Source of the DNA: Phycisphaerae bacterium
GTDB lineage: Bacteria; Planctomycetota; Phycisphaerae; UBA1845; Fen-1342
Direction of reading: 5' to 3'
Assembly: GCA_030428945.1 (NCBI GenBank)
Contig: JAUIEC010000018.1
Span: 53,444-117,443, forward strand
Length of the DNA stretch: 64,000 nt
Under the pieces are notes generated by a model. The model saw only the letters and a program-made list of their open reading frames with translations. It did not search any database and was not told the origin of the DNA. Shown here one piece after another: positions 25,744 to 34,600 of this stretch (its first letter is position 1; each line of letters begins with the position of its first letter). The position numbers and the translations under genes are program-made.

Positions 25744-26762
25744 GCGCTGCCCTTCGCGTGACCCGTGCCGCGGGTGCCGAGCCAGGCTTCGGCCCACTTG
25801 CGATGCTTCGGACTGTCGCTGTGAATCCAGCGGCGGGCCCGCTCGGTGTTGGTCTGCGTCCACGTGCGAAAGGCCGCGAACAGTTCGTTCGACTCACGCT
25901 CCATCTGGGCTTCGAACGCGTCCAGTTCCGCGAACGCGGCCCGGGCCTGCTCGACACCCCGCCCGATCTCGCCCCGGCTCTTCCCGCCCGGAGCGGCCGC
26001 GTCGATCTGCCCGGCCGACGACTCGGACCACGTGACCACCTCGGCCAGGCGCCGGCAGCAGGGCCCGGCCACGCTGCCGAGCAGGGTCAGTTCGTCGATG
26101 CGGGTTCGTGCGAGGGCGGCGATCCGATCGAGCGCCGCGCGAACATCGTCGCGCTGCCCCTGCGCGTAGAGGTCCGGACGCTGGCCGTACTGCGCCCGCC
26201 AGGCCCGGCCGGCCTCGGCCCGCTGTTCGAAACGGGCGGCGACCTCCTTGCGCTGCTGACGCGCGGCGGCCGCACGCTGGGCGGTGTCTTCCAGGCTCTG
26301 CTCGAGGTTTTCGTTGAGGAACTCCTTGGCTTGCAGTGATTCGCGCCGCACCTGTGAGAGCTTGCCGCGGAAGCCGGGCTCCTTCGTCTCCGCCAGGGCC
26401 GCCACCGCGGCGGCGTGTTCGTCGATCCGGCGGTTCAGTTCCTCGCGGATCTGGGCGGGGCTGACCCGCCGCCGCTGCTCGGCTTCTTCGGCCGCCTGTC
26501 GCTGGTCGTCGGCGACCGCCGCCCGCCAGCGGGCCGCGGTGCGTTCGTCGCGGTCGGCCGCCGTGCGGCGCTGCTCGGCCCAGGCGATGCCGTCGTCGTC
26601 GGCGTCGGCGGCCCAGGTCTCCACCGTGGCAAGGTCGGCGTCGAGCGACTGGTCCGGATCCAGTTCCGACTGCGTCTGCCGACCCTTGTAGGCCGAGTAC
26701 GCCTTCAGCCTGCGGGCCGCGGCCACGATCGCACGATCATCCGGAAGCGCTGTGTCACTCAT
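25740..26762 (-). CDS. Coiled-coil protein of the VgrG locus
   Basis: A 340-residue protein, very rich in Ala, Arg, Glu and Gln with long helical heptads (for example AAVADDQRQAAEEAEQRRR). No catalytic motif, signal peptide or membrane segment is visible. It is translationally coupled by ATGA to the giant OmpA/phosphoesterase gene, so a chaperone or adaptor for that protein is a reasonable inference. No clear Shine-Dalgarno precedes the ATG. No family recognised. Confidence 0.65.
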   Translation of the reverse strand: MSDTALPDDRAIVAAARRLKAYSAYKGRQTQSELDPDQSLDADLATVETWAADADDDGIAWAEQRRTAADRDERTAARWRAAVADDQRQAAEEAEQRRRVSPAQIREELNRRIDEHAAAVAALAETKEPGFRGKLSQVRRESLQAKEFLNENLEQSLEDTAQRAAAARQQRKEVAARFEQRAEAGRAWRAQYGQRPDLYAQGQRDDVRAALDRIAALARTRIDELTLLGSVAGPCCRRLAEVVTWSESSAGQIDAAAPGGKSRGEIGRGVEQARAAFAELDAFEAQMERESNELFAAFRTWTQTNTERARRWIHSDSPKHRKWAEAWLGTRGTGHAKGSA

Positions 26763-26862
26763 ATCAACAACAACCCGGCAAGGATGTAATCAAGGCAGTC
26801 AACACGCTGTAGCATTCCCCGATTCTCAACTGTCTGGTTGCTCATCCGCTCATTCGGCGCCG

Positions 26863-27978
26863 TCAGCATCCGTGCGTTTTCAGCAGGGCGGCGATGGTCG
26901 GTTCGTCCAGTTGCCCGGTCAGGCCGACGGCCGCCAGCATGGGGCCGGCCACACCGGCGGCGATGTCGCCGAGTGGTCCGCCGCCGCCGCCGAGCACGCC
27001 GCCGGGTGCGGTCAGGTCTCCCAGCGGGCCGCCGGCACTATTGGCGAGTTCACCCTGTTTCTTGCACCAGGTCTGGAAGGCCATCAGGGCGGCCGTGAAC
27101 TGCGCGGTGCGCCGGTTGTCCTCCGGCTCGCCGGGTTGAAAGCCCATGCTCTTGAGGCGCTGGGCTGCGGAGTAGGTGTTGGGATCGTGCGGGTCGCCCA
27201 GCGACAGTTCGCCGAGCGCGCCGGCCACCGCACCGACCGCGGCCGATGCGGTCGCACCGGCCTTGGCGAGGGCCGCGGCGCCGCCTTCCACGGCGCCGGA
27301 CAGGTCGCCGCCGGCCTGGGCGCCGTCGGCGCCGACGCTGACCTGGCCCGAGGCCGCCCCGCTGACGGCGCCGCCGAGCGCGCCGGCCGCACCGGTCACG
27401 CCGCCCAGTGCGCCTTCGGCCGCGCCGAGTAGTTCGCCGGCCAGGTCGCCGCCGGCATTCTGGACGGGTTCCTGCATCGGGAGGGGCAGCAGGTGTCCGA
27501 CGGCGAGGCGGACGATCATGTTGAGGTTGGTCAGTACGAGATCCGCTTCGATCATCGTGTGCGGGATCATTTCCTCGATCAGGCCGTCAGGGCTGGTGGC
27601 CTGGCCCTGCTGGACGAAACGACCGCGGAAGCTGGACCGCGGCTCGATCCGGTAGGGTTCGTTGGCCAGCGGGGTGTCGTCGGCGTTCTGCAGTTTCAGG
27701 CGCAGGAAGCGCTTGTTGCCCGTTACGTGGAAGTCGTGCCAGGCGTCGGTCGCGCGCGGCTCGGCCTTCCTGGCCAGTTCGGGAATGAAGACCTCGTCAC
27801 CCGGGACGAGCGTGTTGGGGTTCGGGCGTGCCAGCTTGAGCTGGGCATTCTGCGGCGCGTTGTAGATCCGCGCCTCCCAGTCGGTGAACCCGTAGATGGC
27901 CGCGATCGAGCTGATCGTGTCACCGGGGGCGGCGACGTGTATGCCGTCCTCCGGACGCCGGCGGGCTGCAACTGCCAT
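26863..27978 (-). CDS. LysM-domain protein of the VgrG locus
   Basis: The 371-residue protein opens with a LysM domain (HVAAPGDTISSIAAIYGF...NPNTLVPGDEVFIP, ~residues 13-70). A beta-rich region follows (KRFLRLKLQNADDTPLANEPY). A long Ala/Gly-rich low-complexity stretch (~175-265) leads to a C-terminal segment resembling peptidoglycan-binding domain 1 (TYSAAQRLKSMGFQPGEPED...LDEPTIAALLKTHG). LysM-plus-peptidoglycan-binding proteins accompany contractile-injection spikes and phage baseplates. ACGGAG lies about 10 nt before the ATG. It is the second gene of the presumed PAAR-VgrG transcription unit. Confidence 0.75.
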   Translation of the reverse strand: MAVAARRRPEDGIHVAAPGDTISSIAAIYGFTDWEARIYNAPQNAQLKLARPNPNTLVPGDEVFIPELARKAEPRATDAWHDFHVTGNKRFLRLKLQNADDTPLANEPYRIEPRSSFRGRFVQQGQATSPDGLIEEMIPHTMIEADLVLTNLNMIVRLAVGHLLPLPMQEPVQNAGGDLAGELLGAAEGALGGVTGAAGALGGAVSGAASGQVSVGADGAQAGGDLSGAVEGGAAALAKAGATASAAVGAVAGALGELSLGDPHDPNTYSAAQRLKSMGFQPGEPEDNRRTAQFTAALMAFQTWCKKQGELANSAGGPLGDLTAPGGVLGGGGGPLGDIAAGVAGPMLAAVGLTGQLDEPTIAALLKTHGC

Positions 27979-28065
27979 CTGCGGATCTCCGTGCCGTGCG
28001 AGGTGCCTCCTGACAGCGACGCGCCGCCCTGGCCGGAACCGGCCGTGCCGCGCGTCTCGGAAAGG

Positions 28066-28263
28066 TTAACGTCGACGCAGCGAACGGACGACAGAAACCA
28101 CCTGATCGCGCTCGGATTCCATCAGGTACGGCCACGCCTCGGCGATCTCACTGAAGTCGCTGCCGAGTCGCTGCTGCCGATCGCCGGTCGGCCGGCTGGT
28201 CTGGCCGCCGCTGAGCATCGATTCGAGCCGGGCCGTGAAATCGTCGGTGTTCTTCGCGTGCAT
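28066..28263 (-). CDS. Small hypothetical protein at the head of the VgrG locus
   Basis: A 65-residue acidic/basic helical protein starting MHAKNTDDFTARLESMLSGG and ending ERDQVVSVVRSLRRR. An upstream in-frame extension exists but starts in poor context; the ATG at 28263 is preferred. No domain, signal peptide or membrane helix recognised. It precedes the LysM gene by 87 nt on the same strand and may be the first gene of that operon. Confidence 0.55.
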   Translation of the reverse strand: MHAKNTDDFTARLESMLSGGQTSRPTGDRQQRLGSDFSEIAEAWPYLMESERDQVVSVVRSLRRR

Positions 28264-28609
28264 GGTGTCGACTCCCGTTCCTGATCCCGGCGAGGTGCGA
28301 CAGGCCCTCGCGTCTTCAGGAGGCAATCCGTCGCAGCCCGCCGGGGCCCGCCACGATTCCCGTCTTTTTTCCGCAGACCGCCAGCCGGCAGAGATCGTCG
28401 ACCGCCTGTCCGTGTTTTCTAAGTGGCTGTCAACGCAACCCTTAGGGTGCTGGGGAGGGCGGGATCTCCGGTGCCACCGCTCTCGCGCTCTCGAGCAGTG
28501 CCTTCTCCAAGTCCGTCAGCAGCGCAAGGAGCCGAACGTTTATCAGACTATCCAGCCTCGGCCGTTTCCCTGCGGATGTGTTCACCTGCTCACGTGCCCC
28601 ATGCCCGGA
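28264..28609. other. Intergenic region upstream of the VgrG locus
   Basis: These 346 nt separate the end of the giant 2495-residue protein gene from the small protein that opens the VgrG locus. The minus strand has a perfect TTGACA (28433-28428) but no good -10 at the right distance. A GTG-initiated 47-codon frame on the minus strand (28585-28442) has no supporting evidence. A degenerate GTGAGCAGGTGA copy of the octamer repeat family lies near 28583-28596. Confidence 0.4.
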
Positions 28610-31600
28610 CTACGCCGCCGCCGGGGTTCGCGGTCGGACGGCCAGGAAGGCGGCCACGACCACCAGGGCCACGCCGAACAGCGGCAGAATGCCGGTCAGC
28701 AGGCAGACCAGTCCGGCGAGGGCAATGCGCCCGGGGTGCTCGGCTCCGAAGTGTCGGCGGTTCGACCACGCCAGCGCCAGCAGCAGCAGCCCGCCGACCA
28801 GCGTGACGAGCCGCAGCAGGTTCGTCAGCACCTCGCGCGAGACCGCCCGGGCGGTCAGCGTCGTCGCGCCGCGCGGCGTCGTGAAGTCGTAGACCACGCC
28901 CCGCGTCGCCAGCGTGACCGGCACGCCCGCGAGCCCGCTGCCGGGCGCGACGAACTGCCCGGGCGTCGCCTGGCCGCCGACGCTCAGGAGATACGTCCCG
29001 CGGTCGGCCTGGCTGCGGCGGGCGAGTTGCTGCCGGTACTGGCCGGCCGCCTGCTGCGTCAGGTCGGTCAGGCCAATCTTGTCGCTGGCGGCCTGCTTCT
29101 CTTCGAGGGCCGGGAGACCGGCCAGTTGCGGCGCCTCGGGCTGCAGTCCGGCGCTGCGGCGTGTCGCGGTCCGCCCGTCGTCGTGGCGGTCGCGTTTCCG
29201 GGCGGTGTAGCCGAGGCTTTCGAGCCGGGCCCGTTCCTCGTTGCCGAGCGAGCGCATCGCCTCGTCGAGCTGGCCTTCCTGGATCCAGTCGAGGTCGAAC
29301 GCGCCGTCGGTGACCGCGGTCTCGCCGATGGGTTGCGGATCGCCGAAGTTGCTGGTCTGGGTCTGCAGCGTGTTCCGGGCGCGTTCGGTCCGCTGGCCGA
29401 GGTACAGGTCGTTCAGCCGGGCGCGGTTGTCGAAGGTGTTCTCCGCCTGCAGATCGTCTTTCAGATCCTCGAGTTGCTGTTCGTTGCGGGCGACGATCTC
29501 CTTGCTGGACTGGAGTTCGCGGCGGATGTTCGCGTTCTCTCCCAGCCGCGACGCGTCGGACTGGGTCTTGCTGATCTCGGACTTCAGAAAGCCGAAACTG
29601 CTGGCCGCCCGCGAACGCGTGTAGGAACTGCCCATTTCGAGCGCCTGGGCGAGCCGCTCGGCCACGCGTGTCTGGTAGCGGAGGATGCCGGCTGCCAGGT
29701 CGCCCTGGTCCGACACCGGCCGCATGCTTCCGCCGAACCCGAACCAGCTCCAGTCCTCGGGCAGGTGCATCCGCACCTGGCTCAGTTCGACCGGCACGTT
29801 GACGGTCGACATCAGCGGGAACGTGACCGACCGCAGCCAGCCCGGGGCGGCCACCTGCCCGCCGTAGTACAGGACGACTTCGTAGTCGAGGTCGCCGGCC
29901 GCGGTGCGGATCAGCGGGATGCGGACGCGGCGGGAGCCGCCACCTGGCGTGCGAGCCGGCTTGACCGTCTGTCCGGCGACGATGGCGCTCCACAGTTCAG
30001 CCCCGTCGGGCAGGTCGACTTCAAGGAACTGCTCGGTGGTGTTGTCGATCCGGTAGGACTGCGCGGCCCGATAGACGCCGCTGGCATCCATCGCCAGCAC
30101 CGTTCGGGCCAGTCCGATCCGGGCCCCGGCCGTTTCGACCACGACCCGTTCGCGGGTGCGGTACGAGAGTCGGGCGGGGCCGCTGTCATCGACCTGGAAC
30201 GCCTGCGTGACACCGCTGCCGAGCGCGGCAGTCAGCTCCGCCCAGGCCTTGTGATGCGCGGTCAGAACCTGCAGCCCGGCGGTTTCCTCGAGGACGACCT
30301 CGTCGCGTCCGGCCGTTTCGAGCGCGATGAACCGCCGGACGTTTTCGACGTCGGCGACGGTCGGAATCGGGACCGACTGCTCGTCGGCGGTCAGCAGTCG
30401 GTCGTGCTCGACCAGCACGCGGAGCTTGCCCATGATCTCGTCCTGCAGTTGCAGGTGGACGCGGACGGGCGCATCCGCGGCGTCATCGGTCGGCTCGATC
30501 CGTTGCTCGCGCAGCATCGGGGCCGAGATGCGGGCCGTTCGCAGCCAGCCAGGCAGCGTGAACGACAGCGACCGGATTCCGGCCCGGCGAATGTCGAACG
30601 TCAGCAGAATCGTTTCCTCGACGGTCGTGTCGACAACCCGCACGTTCGAGATCGTGGTGCACTGCACGATCGGTCGCCGCGGATGCAGCGTCACGCGACC
30701 GCGGTAGTCGTTCGCGTCCAGGGACAGGGCCGTCCGCGAGACCGGCCGCTGCCGCGCATCGAGCCAGGCGACCCGTTCGAGCGCGATCCTCCGGCAGCCC
30801 GACGTCTGGCCCAGTCGCAGATCGAATGCCGGATCGGCCTGCAGCACCATCTGCCGGCTCTGGCGACGCGCGTCGGGCGCGCCGATCCGCGGCAACGGGA
30901 TGTCGGTCAGGGATGTCGCGCCCGCCAGCGTGCCCTGCACGATGATCGAGAAACGCTCGGGCTTTCCCTCGGCCAGGTAGACGTCGACCCGCAGGTGATC
31001 CTCCGCGACTTCCTGCGACCATTCGTAGGCACCGATCGCGGAAAGGCGCTCCAGGCGCAGCCCGACCGGCAGCGCCAGTTGCACGTGGTAAACCGGGTAC
31101 GACTCCGGCACGATCGTGAACCGCGCCTCGATGTCCTGCTGTCGCTCGGCGATTCGGAAGACGCTCTGGATCTCGGCCGAGTAGCCGGACCCGGTGGCCG
31201 TCGCCGCCAGGCGAATCTGGAACGGTGTCGCGGCGAAGGTGTAGGCCTGGAACGCGCGAACGGCGAGCGGGCTCTTCTGTCCGCGCCCGGCCAGGGCGAG
31301 CAGGGGGCCGAGGTCGGCCGGCACGTCGCTGCGACTGACACCGCGGGTCGCCACCGTTCGCACGTCGAGGAGCGTGCTGCGGCGGACGACGACGCTGCCC
31401 TTGTGCAGCACCGCGCCGCGGACGCGAATCACCGGCACCTCGAACGGAGCCTGTCCGGGCGACTGGATCCGGCGCAGGATCAGGGCGATCTGCTCGCTGC
31501 CGGCGGCCGGTTTCAGCAGCGTCACCTCCAGGTCACGCACCCCTTCGTCATCGCTGTCGTCCGACGCGGTCCAGCCGCGCACGTTGGTGCCCAGCACGCC

Positions 31601-34600
31601 GTGCACCTGGTACCCGGCCGGGATGCCGATCGTGAAGCGCTCGCGGGGCGACTGTCCGAGTTCGAGCGTGCCCTGCCACGAACATTGCAGGCCGTCTTCG
31701 CGGACGTCCAGCAGCATCGCCGACGAGACGGTCAGGCTGGGGTCGACCCGTCCGGCCTGCACCCGTGGTCGCCAGGCGATCTGCAGGCGACCGTCGGCCG
31801 GCAGGGCGGTCGCGATCCGCGTGTCGGCCGTGGCGGTTTCAAAGTCGCGGCGATCCGCGAGTCCCCGGATGCGGACATCGGTGGACGCGCGCGGCACGTC
31901 AATCGTCAGCGCCGTGGCCGGCGCGGCCGGCAGGCGGGCGGTCACGCGGCGCCATCCGCCGCTGCGCTCGACCTGCGGGCGGACGGTCAGCACCAGGCGA
32001 TGACGTCCGGCGCCGGCGACCCGCAGCAGCATGCGGACGCCGTCCTGCGGTGCCTCGCCCGGTGCGACGCCGAGGCTGGCGGGAGCTTCGTCCAGCGACG
32101 CCTCGGTCAGCACGCCGCCGGCCAGGTCCAGCGGGATCGCCACCGGCCGCGGATCGAACAGGTCGAACTCCAGCACGCCGCGGATCGCGAGCGAATCGTC
32201 ATCGGCCAGCACCGTTTCGTAGCGGGCCCCGGCCGGCGCGAACGGTGCCGGGGGCGCTTCGATCGGATCGTCGGGATACGCCAGTTTCCACAGCGCCTGG
32301 AACCGCTCGTAGGGAACCAGGACCCGGTCGCCGGGGCCGGCGGTGGCGTGCTCGTCATACGGGACGATGATCGCATCGGCGGGGACCGTGACAGGTGCCG
32401 GGGGCGCCAGCAGCGTGGCCCAGTCGGGTTCGGTCGCGGCGGGTGGTTCGGCCCGCGCGACGCTGATCGTCAGCAGCGCCAGCATGACCACGGCCGTGGT
32501 CGCGACGTCCCGGCCGGGCAGGCGCTGGCGCCAGGCTCGCAGACCGGCGAGCATGCGCTGTCCCAGCGCGGCCAGCAGGTAGAACGCCGCCAGCAGCAGG
32601 GCGGCCCAGAAGCACGGATTCGCTACGCGGGTCCACTCGGCCCGCGTGGACAGCAGCGGCAGGAGCGTTGCGACGAGTGCCACCGTGACGACGTAGCACA
32701 CCTTGAAGCGCGAGTCGCGTCGCAGCGCCGCCAGGCCGATGACGATGACCAGCAGTGCCAGGCTCCAGCCCAGCGCGTTCGTCCGCCGCTGATCGACCAG
32801 CGTCAGCGTCAGGTGCGGGTCGCGTCCCAGGCTGTGAAACGAAACGGTGGTGCCGGTCGTTTCAAGCTCGATCGCCAGGCTGCGGAATCCCGTCAGGGCC
32901 CACGAAGCGGGCGCTTTCTTCGTCACGGCCGGCGCGGGTTCCTGCGCCGGCTTTGGTCTCATGGGCGGGGCGGGGGCGGGGGCACGCGCACCGCCACCGC
33001 GCATCATTCCGCCACCGGCAGGTTGCGTGGAGGTCGAAAACTCGTCGGGTCCGACGTAGGCCAGGCTTTCGAGATCGCGCAGGTCGGCTCTCGTGACCAC
33101 GGTCTGCGTTTCCGTGCCGCCCGCGTACGGGATGGCCTCGGGCGGGCGGCCGGCCTTGGCGAGTTCCCGGGCCCGGCTCAGGCTTGGCAGGAGATAGAAC
33201 GGGTTGATGCCGCCGCCGGCCGCGTACAGCGCGCGGGCCGCGGTCCAGGCCGCCGGTTCGGGCCGCGCGACCGTGGTGCGCAGCGTTCCCTGCTGGCGGA
33301 CGAAGTCGAAACCCGACGGCAGGGCCACGTGCCAGTCGAAGTCGGCCACCGGGATCTCGACCGCGGTCGCGTCCGGGGTTCGCGGTCGCAGCGCGAGGCG
33401 GACCGCCTCCAGCGAGACCTGGTCCCAGAAGCGCGGCCGATCCAGGGGCGTCTCGTAGACGATCTGCAGGTCGCGGACCGCGTCGCCCTGCGTGGCCGGC
33501 AGCGCCAGCAGCAGGCGCTGCCCCTCGCGCTGCGGACTGGCCGCGACCCCGTCGAGGGTCAGCGACCAGAGCACCGCGTCGGGCGGCAACTGGATTTCGA
33601 ACATTGCCGGCCGGGTTCGCAGGGTCAGCCGGGCGGCGGTCTGGGCGCGGCCCTCGGCGGAGAGCAGCGTGACGAGTTCGGCCCGCTGCACGATCGCGAC
33701 CGGCAGGCCGTACTCGGTGTTGCGTGCGACGCGGATGGCCAGGTCCGCCGGCGGACCGGCATAGGCGAACACGCCCAGACCGCCCGCGGCAGAGCCCTGC
33801 GCCGTCCGCCAGGGAGGCTGTTCGGCCGGTGCGAGTTCGCCGACGTCGACGCGTCGCGGATGCGTCGTGACTTCGATGTCCAGTTCGCCGTCCGCTTCGA
33901 GCGCGACGAATCCCGACTGGTAGGCGACCTGTTCGGCCCGCGCAAGCGAGATCGATCGATCGTCGGCCGTGGTGTCCTCGGTCGGCTGTCGCTGTTCGTA
34001 GGCGACCGCGAGCCGCACCAGCCCGCGCTGCCGACTGGCCAGGTGCACCGTCCAGTGGCGGCGCCCGTCGACGATGCGGCTCTCCGACTGCTTGATCGCC
34101 ACGCCGCCGAGCGCGCGAATGCCCAGGTCCGGCGGCGTGTCCTCCGGCAGCGAGAACGACAGCGCCGCCGTCCGCGCCTGTTCGATCTGGTAGGCGAGTT
34201 CGTGGGAGACCCGTCGCAGCCCCGGTTCCAGCCGCACGAACGAGTAGGTCCGGGCCGTGATCCGGGCGTCGCTCCGCTCGATGCGAAAGACGCCGCGATA
34301 CGGCTGCGCGTCGTAGCGGTACGCCAGCGTCGGCAGCGGGCCGACCGCGGCCGGCAGACCGAAGCGACTCCGCTCGCTCTCATCCAGCGGCGTCAGTCCG
34401 TCCAGTTCATCCGGGAAGACGCGCGTGTCGGCCGCGCCGCGGATCGCGATCGCGCCGACATCGCGGGCCACGTCCAGCACGCGCACGGCCGGGAATGCCA
34501 GGGACTGCGTTCGCCAGTCCGAGAGCCAGTCCGGCGGCACGTGCCGGGCATTGACGTAGAAGGTGGTTTCCTCGCCGACGGCCACGCCGCGCGGGAGATG

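Noticed and set aside
21739..25761. Long plus-strand frames antisense to the VgrG locus
   Set aside because: Same reason: low-complexity composition with no motifs, while the opposite strand encodes recognisable VgrG, OmpA-like and metallophosphoesterase sequences.
28410..28433. TTGACA on the minus strand as a promoter for the VgrG locus
   Set aside because: No acceptable -10 hexamer at 16-18 bp; the only AT-rich match is 6 bp away.
28442..28585. A GTG-initiated 47-codon frame on the minus strand downstream of the giant gene
   Set aside because: Weak ribosome site, no ATG, no recognisable features, and it starts inside a degenerate copy of the octamer repeat.
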